DNA of 64,000 bases from Klenkia soli (GCF_900103975.1 NZ_FNIR01000001.1:310001-374000); one strand, 5' to 3'. Positions 32,700 to 41,691 are shown, counted from the stretch's first letter. The notes: a model not told the origin generated them from the sequence alone. Numbers and translations: made by a program.

Positions 32700-33866
32700 G
32701 TGGCCAAGGACGGTCCCGGGGGTGAGAAGACCGAGAAGCCGACACCGCAGCGCCTCAAGAAGGCGCGCAAGGACGGCCAGGTCCCCCGCACGCAGGAGCT
32801 GGGCACCTGGCTCGGTGCCGTGGCCGCCAGCTTCCTGCTGCCGGCCATGGTGGGGCGGTCCTACGACGGCGCCCAGGCGCTGTTCCGGCAGATCGGCGAG
32901 GTCGCCGAGCGGCCCGACGTGGCGGCGATCCAGGTGCTGCTGGGCCAGGCGCTGTCGACGTTCCTGGCCGCGGCGCTCCCGCTCGCGGCCGGGGTCCTGG
33001 TGGTGGGGGTGCTCTCCTCCGCCGCCCAGGGCGGCATCGTGTTCGCCAGCAAGCCGCTCAAGCCCAGCCTCGGCAAGCTCAACCCCTTCCCCGGCCTCAA
33101 GCGCATGTTCGGCGGCCACGGTCTGTGGGAGACCGCGAAGGCGCTGATCAAGACGATCGCCATCGGCGTGGCCATCGGTTTCACCGTCGACGACGCGAAG
33201 ATGCTGGTCGCCTCCTCGGGGTCGATGCCGCTGGGCACGGTCGCCTCGGTGTTCACCGACTCGGCGCTGATGATGCTGCGGGTGGCCGCGCTCACCGGCC
33301 TGGTCCTGGCCGTCGCGGACTACATGGTCGTGCGCATGCAGAGCATGAAGAAGCTGAAGATGAGCCACTACGAGATCAAGCAGGAGCACAAGCAGCAGGA
33401 GGGCGACCCGCACGTGAAGGGCCACCGCCGCGCGGTGATGATGGCCCAGGCCCGCAACCGCATGATGACCGACGTCACGACCGCCGACGTGCTGCTCACC
33501 AACCCCACCCACGTCGCCGTCGCCCTGAAGTACTCCAGCTCGTTCGGGGCGCCCCGGGTGGTCGCCAAGGGCTCGGGGGAGGTGGCGCGCCGCCTGCGCG
33601 AGCTGGCCGCCGAGCACGGCGTGCCCCAGGTCCGCGACATCCCGCTGGCCCGTGCCCTGCACGGCAGCTGCGACATCGGCCAGGAGATCCCGCCGCAGCT
33701 GTTCACCGCGGTCGCCCGGGTGCTGGCCTTCGTCATGCAGCTGGGGGCCAAGGGCATCAAGGGCGGCGTGCACCAGCCCGGCTTCACCCCGCCGGACACC
33801 GAGGGCCTCCCGGTCGCCGGCCGGCGCCGCGCCACCCCCGTCGCCGGCGGCGGCACCGGAGCCTAG
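32700..33866 (+). CDS. flhB: Flagellar export switch protein FlhB
   Basis: FlhB selects export substrates and cuts itself at a conserved NPTH. The N-terminus (GEKTEKPTPQRLKKARKDGQ VPRTQEL) is family-typical. Four membrane segments follow. The cleavage motif is intact (LLTNPTHVAVALKY, Asn about 268), followed by RELAAEHGVPQVRDIPLARA. The C-terminal tail after residue 350 is Pro/Arg-rich. Length is 388 residues. It ends the fliM-flhB unit. Confidence 0.96.
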   Translation: MAKDGPGGEKTEKPTPQRLKKARKDGQVPRTQELGTWLGAVAASFLLPAMVGRSYDGAQALFRQIGEVAERPDVAAIQVLLGQALSTFLAAALPLAAGVLVVGVLSSAAQGGIVFASKPLKPSLGKLNPFPGLKRMFGGHGLWETAKALIKTIAIGVAIGFTVDDAKMLVASSGSMPLGTVASVFTDSALMMLRVAALTGLVLAVADYMVVRMQSMKKLKMSHYEIKQEHKQQEGDPHVKGHRRAVMMAQARNRMMTDVTTADVLLTNPTHVAVALKYSSSFGAPRVVAKGSGEVARRLRELAAEHGVPQVRDIPLARALHGSCDIGQEIPPQLFTAVARVLAFVMQLGAKGIKGGVHQPGFTPPDTEGLPVAGRRRATPVAGGGTGA

Positions 33867-33940
33867 AAGGACCACGTCCCTCCCCACGACGCGCTCCGCA
33901 CGCCGCGGGCCCCTGGGACGCGGCCGTTCCAGGAGCACGT

Positions 33941-33958
33941 CGTGACCGTCCGGTCACG
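33941..33958. promoter_or_regulatory. Perfect 8-bp dyad overlapping the flhA -35 box
   Basis: CGTGACCG and its exact complement are separated by TC. The right arm contains the GTCACG -35 of the candidate flhA promoter, so a dimeric regulator bound here could control flhA. It may alternatively be a weak stem after flhB. Confidence 0.4.
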
Positions 33959-33981
33959 TGGGTCGGCGCGCCTGCCGATGT
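33953..33981 (+). promoter_or_regulatory. Candidate flagellar promoter for flhA
   Basis: GTCACG, 15 nt, GCCGATGT. The -10 ends 8 nt before the flhA GTG. There is no Shine-Dalgarno sequence in front of flhA, which fits leaderless translation. Confidence 0.5.
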
Positions 33982-33989
33982 AGATCTGC

Positions 33990-36020
33990 GTGAAGTGGAC
34001 GAAGGCAGCCGTGCCGATCGGCGTGGTGTCGATCGTGCTGATGCTCGTCGTGCCGATGCCGGCGGTGGTGCTGGACCTGCTCATCGGGATGAACATCGCG
34101 GCGTCGCTGCTGATCCTGCTGGTGGCGATGTCCATCAAGCGCCCGCTGGACTTCGCCGTCTTCCCCTCCGCGATCCTCATCGCGACGCTGCTGCGCCTGG
34201 CGCTGAACGTCTCCTCCACCCGGCTCGTGCTCTCCGACGGCTACGCCGGTGCGGTGATCGAGGCGTTCGGCCACTTCGTCATCGGTGGCTCGCTGGTCGT
34301 CGGCCTGGTGGTCTTCCTGATCCTCGTGGTCATCCAGTTCGTCGTCATCACCAAGGGTGCCGAGCGCGTGGCCGAGGTCGGCGCCCGCTTCACCCTGGAC
34401 GCGATGCCCGGCAAGCAGATGGCCATCGACGCCGACCTGAACGCCGGGTTGATCACCGAGGCCCAGGCCCGCAAGCGCCGGGCCGACGTCACCGCCGAGG
34501 CCGACTTCTACGGCTCGATGGACGGTGCCAGCAAGTTCGTCAAGGGCGACGCGATCGCGGCGATCATCATCGTGCTGGTCAACCTCGTCGGCGGCCTGAC
34601 CATCGGCATGGTGCAGAACGGGATGCCGATCGGCGAGGCGGTCAGCACCTACTCGCTGCTGGCCGTCGGCGACGGCCTGGTCTCGATGGTGCCGGCGCTG
34701 CTGCTCTCGACCGCCACCGGCATCGTGGTCACCCGCTCGGCCGCCGACGGCGACCTGGGCAGCGACATGATGGCCCAGCTCGGCCGCACCAAGCAGCCGT
34801 TGCGGATCGCCGGCGGGGCGCTGGTCGCGCTGGGCCTCATCCCGGGTCTGCCGAAGCTGCCGTTCCTGCTCGCCGGTGGGCTCTTCCTGCTCCTCGCGTC
34901 GCGGGTCGACGAGAACCCCCCGGTCGAGGAGGAGCCGGTCGCCGCCGCGGACGAGCCCTCGCCGGACTCCCCCGAGGCGATCGCCGAGAAGATGCGGGTG
35001 GACCCCCTCGAGCTGGAGGTCGCCTTCGACCTGGTCGAGCTGGTCGACACCGCCCGCGGCGGCGACCTGCTGGACCGGGTGAAGGCCCTGCGCCGCAAGG
35101 TCGCCATGGACACCGGCCTGGTCATCCCGCTGGTGCGCACCCGGGACAACCTGGACCTGCCGGCCTCCCAGTACGTGGTGTGGCTCAACGGCGTCCCGGT
35201 CGCCAAGGGGACGTCGCCGGCCGGCACCGTGCTGGCCATCGGCGACTCCCTGGACGGGCTGCCGGGGAAGCCCACGCGTGAGCCGGTCTTCGGCCTGGCC
35301 GCCAAGTGGGTGCCCGTCGAGCTGCAGCGCCAGGCCGAGATGGCCGGGGCAACCGTCGTCGACCGCTCGTCGGTCATCACCACGCACCTGGCCGAGGTCG
35401 TGCGCCAGAACGCCGCCCAGCTCCTGGGCCGGGAGGACGTCAAGTTGTTGCTGGAGATGGTGCGCCGCTCGCACCCGGTGGTCGTCGAGGAGCTGACCGG
35501 CGCCTCCCTGACCCTCGGCCAGGTGCAGCAGGTGCTGCAGGCCCTGCTGGAGGAGGGCGTCTCGATCCGCGACCTGGTCCGGATCTTCGAGGCCCTGTCG
35601 CTGCGCGCCAAGAGCGCCACCGACCTGGACAGCCTGGTCGAGGCCGCCCGCGGCGCCCTGGGCCCGGCGATCAGCCAGCCCTACGTCACCGCCGACGAGA
35701 AGCTCTACGTGATGACCCTCGACCCGGGCTTCGAGCAGCGCCTGCTGTCCGCCGTCCGGCAGGGCGAGCAGGGCGCGGTCCTGGCCCTGGACGCCGGGAT
35801 GGTCGACGCCCTCGCCCGCGGGGCCAGCGACCTCCTCGACGACGCCGAGAAGCTGGGCATCACCGCACTGCTCGTCTGCTCCCCCCAGGTCCGCCCTGCC
35901 CTGTCCCGGCTCATGCGCCAGGTCGTGGCCCGCTGCACGGTCATCTCCTACTCGGAGGTCTCCCGTACGGCCCAGATCGAGACGATCGGAGTGGTGAACG
36001 GTGCCGTCGCACTCGCCTGA
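33990..36020 (+). CDS. flhA: Flagellar export gate protein FlhA
   Basis: FlhA is the large export-gate protein whose cytoplasmic ring docks substrates and chaperones. The N-terminal half has about eight membrane segments and the FHIPEP-family stretch KRPLDFAVFPSAILIATLLR LALNVSSTRLVL, plus TKGAERVAEVGARFTLDAMP GKQMAIDADL. The cytoplasmic domain starts near residue 330. At 676 residues it is standard. No Shine-Dalgarno sequence is seen before the GTG. The gene overlaps the FlhF-like gene by 20 nt. Confidence 0.96.
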   Translation: MKWTKAAVPIGVVSIVLMLVVPMPAVVLDLLIGMNIAASLLILLVAMSIKRPLDFAVFPSAILIATLLRLALNVSSTRLVLSDGYAGAVIEAFGHFVIGGSLVVGLVVFLILVVIQFVVITKGAERVAEVGARFTLDAMPGKQMAIDADLNAGLITEAQARKRRADVTAEADFYGSMDGASKFVKGDAIAAIIIVLVNLVGGLTIGMVQNGMPIGEAVSTYSLLAVGDGLVSMVPALLLSTATGIVVTRSAADGDLGSDMMAQLGRTKQPLRIAGGALVALGLIPGLPKLPFLLAGGLFLLLASRVDENPPVEEEPVAAADEPSPDSPEAIAEKMRVDPLELEVAFDLVELVDTARGGDLLDRVKALRRKVAMDTGLVIPLVRTRDNLDLPASQYVVWLNGVPVAKGTSPAGTVLAIGDSLDGLPGKPTREPVFGLAAKWVPVELQRQAEMAGATVVDRSSVITTHLAEVVRQNAAQLLGREDVKLLLEMVRRSHPVVVEELTGASLTLGQVQQVLQALLEEGVSIRDLVRIFEALSLRAKSATDLDSLVEAARGALGPAISQPYVTADEKLYVMTLDPGFEQRLLSAVRQGEQGAVLALDAGMVDALARGASDLLDDAEKLGITALLVCSPQVRPALSRLMRQVVARCTVISYSEVSRTAQIETIGVVNGAVALA

Positions 36021-39000
36021 ACCGCCGTCCGGGAACACCCGTGACGAAGCCATCGCGGCTGCCCGCGAGGAGTACGGCTCGGACGTCCGCATCCGGGGCG
36101 TGCGACGCATCCGCAGCGGTGGGGTGGCCGGCTTCTTCAGCCAGGAGCGGTTCGTCGCCGACGTCGTGGTGCCCGGGCTCGGCGACGCCGACGTCCCGGC
36201 CGCCCCCTCCAAGGCGCCCACGACGACCTCCTCGAAGGCACCTGCGGCGACCCGCCCGAAGGCCACCGGCAAGGGCAAGGTCGGTCCCGCCCGCGCCGCC
36301 ACGCCCACCGTGGTCGCCGAGCTGCCCCGGACCGCCGCCCCGGCCGCCGACGAGCCGGCCGACCGCTGGCCGTCCTCCGGCCTGTCGGTCGACGACCTGC
36401 TGGAGGTCGCCCTCCAGGTCCGCGGCGCGCAGCGGGCCGCCGACGACGCCCCGACCAGCGTGCTGCCCGTGGTGGACCCGGTCGACGAGCTGGCCGAGCT
36501 GCTGGGCCCGGGCAGCTCCGACGTCGCCGTCTACTCCCCCGCGTCCGTCGCGCGCCCGGCCGCCGCACCTGTCCCGCGGCCCGTCGCGGCCCCGGTCGCC
36601 GAGCGCGCACCGGCCCTCGCACCGCAGGCGCCGGCGACCCCCTCGGCCCCGCGCACCCTCGCCACCCGTCGCGAGACCGACCCGGTCCCGCCGGCGGCAC
36701 CGGCGTGGGAGCGGACCTCGCGGTCCGAGCGCCCCGCGGCCGCGGCGACGTCGGCACCGACCCCGGACGACGCGGACGGCGACACCCCGCCCTCGCCGTT
36801 CGCGGCGGCCCTGATGCGCGTGGTGACCCAGGACGACGAGGTGCAGGCCGCCGTGGCCGACGCCGAGGAGCACGAGGAGCAGCGGGTGGCCGCCGAGCAG
36901 GACGACGTCGCGACGACCACGGGGTCGGCGCCGACCGCGGCGCCCCCGCCCCCGGGGGACCGCGCCGCCGCGGTGCGCGCCGCCGCCCTGCGCGCCGAGG
37001 CGGAGGCCGTGGCCGCCGCCCGCGCCGACATCGACCGCGCCGAGGCAGCGGCCGAGGTCGCCGTCTCGGCCCGGCCCGCCGCGGTGACCCCGCAGGGCGC
37101 CCCCACCCGCACCGTGGAGCAGCGCCGGGAGGCCGCCCGCGCCCGGGCCGAGGCCCGGCGCAGTGCCCGCTCCGCCGTGGCGGACGCCGGTCCGGCCCCC
37201 GCCGCCGACGCGACCCCGGTCGCTCCCGCCGCGGCGGCCCCCACCTGGGACGCGACCAGCATCATCGAGCTCGCCCCCCGCGCCGGCCGTCCCGCCGCCG
37301 CCCAGCGCCCGCCGGCGCCGGTGGCCACCCGGGTGACCGCCGCGCGGGCCGGCGCGGCGCAGCTGCGTGAGGCGGCCATCCGCGCCGCCGGTGAGCTGGC
37401 CGAACGGCAGGTCGGCGAGCAGCGGACCGCGCCGGACCTGCTCGACGACTTCGTCGACCCGGAGCTCGCCGGCACCGCACGTCCGGCCGAGCCCTCCCTC
37501 GGTGACCGCGCGGCCCGGCTGCGCTCGGTGCTGGCTGCGGCCACCCCGCCGGCCGAGCTGCCCGCCGCCGGTACGGGTGCCGCCCCGGCCCGGCGCAGCC
37601 TGCCCGCCCTCCCGCCGTCGGGCACGACCCCCGCCGCCGAGCAGGCCGCCGCCGAGCAGGCCGAGCGCGCCGCCGTGGAAGCTGCGCGTCTCGCAGCCGA
37701 GCAGGCCGAGGCCCAGCGGGTCGCCGCCGAGCAGGCGGAGGCCCAGCGGGCAGCCGCCGAGCAGGCGGAGGCCGAGCGCATCGCGGCCGAGCGCATGGCG
37801 GCCGAGCAGGCCGAGGCCCGCCGGGCCGCGGCTCGGCAGGCCGCCGCCGAGGCGGCCCGCGTCGAGGCCCGTCGCATCGAGACCGAGCTGGCCGAGGCGC
37901 GCCGCGCGGCCGCCGCCGAGGCCGCTGCCGAGGCCCAGCGGGCGGAGGCCCAGCGCACCGCGGCGGCCGAGGCGCAGCGCCTCGCCGCCGAGCAGGCCGC
38001 CACCGAGCGGGCCGCCGCCCTGCGCGTCGCCGCCGAGCGGGCCGCCGCCCAGCGGGTCGAGGCCCAGCGCCGTGCCGTCGCGGAGGCCGAGCGGATCGCC
38101 GCCGAGGCCGAGCGGACCGCTGTCGCAGAGGCCCAGCGCATCGCTGCCGAGCGGGTTGCCGCCGAGCAGATCGCCACCGCCCGGGCCGAGGCCCAGCGCG
38201 CCGCGGCCGAGGCGGAGCGGGTCGCCGCAGCGGAGCGTGCTGCGGCGCACGCCGCTCGCGTCGACGCCGAGGCCGAGCGGGAGGCCGAGGTCCGGGCCGC
38301 CGCGGAGCAGGCCGGCCCGACCCTCGTCGAGGCCGGACGTCGCCGCACCCGGGCCGAGCGCCGGGAAGCCGCCGAGCAGGCCCGGCACGCCACCCCCGCG
38401 CCGATCGGCGTCGCGCCCCTCTCCGTCGCTCCGGCAGCCACCCCCGTCGCCGCCGAGGTCGACCCGCTCTGGGGCACCCCGGTGCGCCGGTCGGTGGAGG
38501 TGGCCGGGATCGACGGCGGACGGCACCGCGGTGCGGCCGCGGCCGCCCCCGGGACCGGCGCCGACGTCCCCGCCGACGCGGAGCCGGTCGTCGGCGTCGT
38601 GGTGGACGCCCCCCGGCCGAGCTACTCGGCCGGCTCCCGGTACGACGAGGTGCTCTTCGGCTCGCGCTCGGCGTCCCGCGGTGCGCAGCCGGACCCCCTG
38701 GAGGCCCTGCGCGCAGCGGCCCTCGCCGGTGGTGCGGTGTCCCCGCGCCGCCGGCGCGCGGAGGCCGCCGGCCGGCACCGCACGCTGCCCACCCAGGTCG
38801 ACCTGCCCGTGGTCGGCGCGGGACGGCTGACCGCGCTGGACGACCCGGCCGAGGCGACCTCGGGCTTCATCGAGGCGCTGCAGGCCGTGGCCGACAGCGA
38901 CTTCGTGACCGCCCCCGCACTGGCACCGGAGGTCTCGGACGTGCTGGTGCAGGAGATGGCCCACGAGATGGCCGCCGGGATGGCCGAGGAGCTGGCCCGC

Positions 39001-39891
39001 ACGGCCAGCGACCCGTCCCCCGGCGCCGTCCTCTCCTCCGTGGCCTCCGCCCCGCCCGTCGTGCGGGGACCCCGCCCGTCGGTCCCGACCGGGCCGACCG
39101 GTGGTGCACGGGCGCTGCCGCCGCACCCCTCCACCCGGATGCGCGGCACCCGCGGCGACTCCGGTGACGGCTGGGCGACCATCACCCACCTGACCCCCGT
39201 GACCGACGGCCCCGGCCCGGCCGAGGGCGGGCCCGCCGGGCTGGCCGCCCTGGGCGTGCCGCCGTCGGTGCTGGGCGCCGGCTTCGCCGCCGAGGCTTCG
39301 CGCCGCGGCACCTTCGCCGCGCTGGCCTCGGCCCTCGGGCGCGCCCTCCCGCCCGCACCGGCGATCCCGTCCGAGCCCGGCGACGTCCTCGTCGTGGTCG
39401 GCCCCGGGGCCGAGGCGCTGGGTGCGGCCCGCGCCCTGGCCGTCGCGCTGCGGCTGGACCCCTCCCGGGTGCTGTGGTGCACGCGGGGTCCGCTGGCCGG
39501 TCTCGCCGGTGCCGACGTCCAGGTGTCCGGGGCCGCCGCGGCCGCGGACGTCCGGGCGCTGCTCGCCGGTGCCGACGTCCCCACGGTGATCGCGGTCGAC
39601 GTCCCCCTCGGGGACGCCGGCGGCGCCTGGGCCGCGCAGATGGTGCAGGCGTGGGACGCGACCGCCGTCTGGGGCGTCCTGGACTCCACCCGCAAGCCGG
39701 CCGCCCTGCGCAGCTGGTTGGCCGGTCTGCCGCGGGTGGACGCGGTCGTGGTCACCGACACCGACGCCGCTCCTGACCCGGCCGCGCTCCTCGAGGGCCT
39801 GCCGGTGCCGGTGGCCGTCGTCGACGGCGCCCGGGCCACCCCGCACCGGTGGGCCGCGCTGCTCTGCGAGCGGCTGGCCGGGCGGCAATGA
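36001..39891 (+). CDS. flhF: Giant FlhF-like protein with degenerate SRP-GTPase domain
   Basis: FlhF places flagella and is an SRP-type GTPase. Here residues about 12-55 match the FlhF N-terminus (TRDEAIAAAREEYGSDVRIR, then SGGVAGFFSQERFVADVVV). Residues about 1083-1296 keep the order of the SRP NG domain, but the motifs are lost: the P-loop position reads GDVLVVVGPGAEALGAARA with no GKT, the DTAG position reads AVDVPLGDAGGA, and the TKLD position reads VVVTDTDAAPDP. About 1000 residues lie between, disordered at first and then a long Ala/Glu/Arg/Gln coiled coil (about 545-776). At 1296 residues it is about three times the usual length. It starts inside flhA and overlaps the next gene (ATGA). 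No flhG follows. It is probably a non-GTPase scaffold. Confidence 0.7.
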   Translation: MPSHSPEPPSGNTRDEAIAAAREEYGSDVRIRGVRRIRSGGVAGFFSQERFVADVVVPGLGDADVPAAPSKAPTTTSSKAPAATRPKATGKGKVGPARAATPTVVAELPRTAAPAADEPADRWPSSGLSVDDLLEVALQVRGAQRAADDAPTSVLPVVDPVDELAELLGPGSSDVAVYSPASVARPAAAPVPRPVAAPVAERAPALAPQAPATPSAPRTLATRRETDPVPPAAPAWERTSRSERPAAAATSAPTPDDADGDTPPSPFAAALMRVVTQDDEVQAAVADAEEHEEQRVAAEQDDVATTTGSAPTAAPPPPGDRAAAVRAAALRAEAEAVAAARADIDRAEAAAEVAVSARPAAVTPQGAPTRTVEQRREAARARAEARRSARSAVADAGPAPAADATPVAPAAAAPTWDATSIIELAPRAGRPAAAQRPPAPVATRVTAARAGAAQLREAAIRAAGELAERQVGEQRTAPDLLDDFVDPELAGTARPAEPSLGDRAARLRSVLAAATPPAELPAAGTGAAPARRSLPALPPSGTTPAAEQAAAEQAERAAVEAARLAAEQAEAQRVAAEQAEAQRAAAEQAEAERIAAERMAAEQAEARRAAARQAAAEAARVEARRIETELAEARRAAAAEAAAEAQRAEAQRTAAAEAQRLAAEQAATERAAALRVAAERAAAQRVEAQRRAVAEAERIAAEAERTAVAEAQRIAAERVAAEQIATARAEAQRAAAEAERVAAAERAAAHAARVDAEAEREAEVRAAAEQAGPTLVEAGRRRTRAERREAAEQARHATPAPIGVAPLSVAPAATPVAAEVDPLWGTPVRRSVEVAGIDGGRHRGAAAAAPGTGADVPADAEPVVGVVVDAPRPSYSAGSRYDEVLFGSRSASRGAQPDPLEALRAAALAGGAVSPRRRRAEAAGRHRTLPTQVDLPVVGAGRLTALDDPAEATSGFIEALQAVADSDFVTAPALAPEVSDVLVQEMAHEMAAGMAEELARTASDPSPGAVLSSVASAPPVVRGPRPSVPTGPTGGARALPPHPSTRMRGTRGDSGDGWATITHLTPVTDGPGPAEGGPAGLAALGVPPSVLGAGFAAEASRRGTFAALASALGRALPPAPAIPSEPGDVLVVVGPGAEALGAARALAVALRLDPSRVLWCTRGPLAGLAGADVQVSGAAAAADVRALLAGADVPTVIAVDVPLGDAGGAWAAQMVQAWDATAVWGVLDSTRKPAALRSWLAGLPRVDAVVVTDTDAAPDPAALLEGLPVPVAVVDGARATPHRWAALLCERLAGRQ

Positions 39892-40112
39892 GCCCGCTGC
39901 GCTGGGACGTCCTCGGCGCAGCCCTGCTCTTCTCGCTGCCGGTCCTGCTGCTGGGTGTGACGGACGCGTTGAGCACCGACGAGATGGTCGACCGGCTGCC
40001 GTGGTGCCTGCTGGCCGGCTACGTCGCGAGCACGGTGCTGCGCCTGGTGCTCCCCGCGCCGAAGCCGGAGCCACCCCGCCGCCGTCCCCGCCGGCCACCC
40101 CCCGAGGACTGA
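39888..40112 (+). CDS. Small membrane protein coupled to the FlhF-like gene
   Basis: A 74-residue protein with two hydrophobic segments (VLGAALLFSLPVLLLGVTDA, about 7-26, and PWCLLAGYVASTVLRLVLPA, about 36-55) and a Pro/Arg-rich tail (PPRRRPRRPPPED). The ATG overlaps the stop of the FlhF-like gene, so the two are co-translated. I know no family. It could recruit the FlhF-like protein to the membrane, but this is inference. A very strong hairpin ends the flagellar cluster after it. Confidence 0.75.
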   Translation: MSPLRWDVLGAALLFSLPVLLLGVTDALSTDEMVDRLPWCLLAGYVASTVLRLVLPAPKPEPPRRRPRRPPPED

Positions 40113-40127
40113 CCGCCGCCCAGCGTT

Positions 40128-40207
40128 GATCAGGGGGGTGCACGGTCGTCCGTCCTCCTCCACCGACCCTGGTGGAGGAGGACAGCACGTCGTGCACCCC
40201 CCTGATC
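40128..40207. terminator. Nested 80-nt double hairpin between convergent genes
   Basis: An outer 17-bp perfect stem (GATCAGGGGGGTGCACG at 40128-40144 with its complement at 40191-40207) encloses an inner 13-bp perfect stem (GTCCTCCTCCACC at 40152-40164 with 40171-40183) and a 6-nt loop. It lies between the small membrane gene and phoH, which converge, so it is a bidirectional terminator. The TGATCAGG end resembles the palindromes at 2442 and 3708. Confidence 0.8.
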
Positions 40208-40228
40208 GTCGCTGCTGGGGCGCCCCCG

Positions 40229-41524
40229 TCAGAGGGGGATGTCCTCCAGCATCTCGGTGACCAGCGCGGCGATCGGCGACCGCTCGGACCGGGTCAGCGT
40301 CACGTGCGCGAACAGCGGGTGGCCCTTGAGCGCCTCGATGACCGCGGTGACGCCGTCGTGCCGGCCGACCCGCAGGTTGTCCCGCTGCGCCACGTCGTGG
40401 GTGAGCACCACCCGCGAGTTGGTGCCCAGCCGCGACAGCACGGTGAGCAGCACCCCGCGCTCGAGGGACTGCGCCTCGTCGACGATCACGAACGAGTCGT
40501 GCAGCGAGCGGCCGCGGATGTGGGTCAGCGGCAGCACCTCGATCAGGCCCCGGGCGAGGATCTCGGTGACCACCTCGCTGCTGACCAGCGCGCCCAGGGT
40601 GTCGAAGACCGCCTGCGCCCAGGGCGCCATCTTCTCGCCCTCGGACCCGGGCAGGTAGCCCAGCTCCTGGCCCCCGACGGCGTAGAGCGGCCGGAAGATG
40701 ACCACCTTCTTGTGCGCGCGGCGCTCCATCACCGACTCCAGGCCGGCGCACAGCGCCAGGGCCGACTTGCCGGTGCCGGCCCGGCCGCCCATGGAGACGA
40801 TGCCGACCTCGGGGTCCAGCAGCAGGTCCAGGGCGATCCGCTGCTCGGCCGAGCGGCCGTGCAGGCCGAACGCCTCGCGGTCGCCGCGGACCAGCTTGAC
40901 GTGCTTGTCGGCGGTCACCCGGCCCAGCGCCGAGCCGCGCGAGGAGAGCAGCACCAGGCCGGTGTGCGTGGGCAGCTCGGCAGCGCCGGGCAGGAACAGC
41001 GCGCCGCCGTCGTAGAGCGCGGAGATCTCGTCGTCGGAGAGCGACAGCTCGGCCATGCCGGTCCAGCCGGCGTCGACCGCGCCCAGACCCCGGTACTCGT
41101 CGGTCTCCAGACCCACGGCGGCGGCCTTGACCCGCAGGGGGACGTCCTTGGTCACCAGGCACACGTCGCGGCCCTCGCCGCGCAGGTTCAGCGCCACCAC
41201 CATGATCCGGCTGTCGTTGCTGTCGTTGCGGAAGCCCGCGGGCAGCACCGAGGAGTCGGAGTGGTTGAGCTCGACGTGCAGGGTGCCGCCCTCCTCGCCC
41301 ACCGGGATCGGGGCGTCGAGCCGGCCGTGCTGCACGCGGAGGTCGTCGAGCATGCGCAGGGTCTGCCGGGCGAACCAGCCCAGCTCGGGGTGGTGCCGCT
41401 TCTCCTCCAGTTCGCCGATGACGACGAGGGGGACGACGACGTCGTGCGCACCGAAGCGGGCCAGGGCGCCCGGGTCGGAGAGCAGGACGGAGGTGTCGAG
41501 GACGTACGTGCGGCGAGAACTCAC
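40229..41524 (-). CDS. PIN-domain/PhoH-family ATPase (PhoH2-type)
   Basis: An N-terminal PIN nuclease domain ([40 protein letters not shown]; acidic residues retained) is fused to a PhoH ATPase with Walker [18 protein letters not shown] (about residue 255), then [17 protein letters not shown] and the DEAQS-type Walker B ([20 protein letters not shown]). PhoH2 proteins are described as RNA helicase-RNases. At 431 residues the size is right. GTG 41524 was chosen where the PIN domain begins, with GGGAG upstream. It converges on the flagellar cluster but seems unrelated to it. Confidence 0.92.
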   Translation of the reverse strand: MSSRRTYVLDTSVLLSDPGALARFGAHDVVVPLVVIGELEEKRHHPELGWFARQTLRMLDDLRVQHGRLDAPIPVGEEGGTLHVELNHSDSSVLPAGFRNDSNDSRIMVVALNLRGEGRDVCLVTKDVPLRVKAAAVGLETDEYRGLGAVDAGWTGMAELSLSDDEISALYDGGALFLPGAAELPTHTGLVLLSSRGSALGRVTADKHVKLVRGDREAFGLHGRSAEQRIALDLLLDPEVGIVSMGGRAGTGKSALALCAGLESVMERRAHKKVVIFRPLYAVGGQELGYLPGSEGEKMAPWAQAVFDTLGALVSSEVVTEILARGLIEVLPLTHIRGRSLHDSFVIVDEAQSLERGVLLTVLSRLGTNSRVVLTHDVAQRDNLRVGRHDGVTAVIEALKGHPLFAHVTLTRSERSPIAALVTEMLEDIPL

Positions 41525-41691
41525 GAGTCGACTCCCGATGGGGTGCTGGCGCACCCCTGCTCGAAGGTGGCCGGGACCCGGCGCAGGGGCCGTGGTCCGG
41601 CCCCCCTGGTCGACAGCTCGCATCGGACCAACCGGGCCTCCCGTGTCCGGGGAGGCGGGCTCCCCTGACACCGACGACGGTAGGCGCCCGA

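Noticed and set aside
37633-38328. Short repeated units (GCCGAGCAGGCC-like), first thought a tandem repeat or CRISPR-like array
   Set aside because: Units are degenerate and keep the reading frame of a coiled coil; there are no equal spacers.
35941-40197. Very long open frame on the minus strand opposite the FlhF-like gene
   Set aside because: It is a GC-bias shadow: its translation is Gly/Arg/Leu-rich low complexity, it spans several plus-strand genes, and the plus frame has recognisable ends and coupled junctions.
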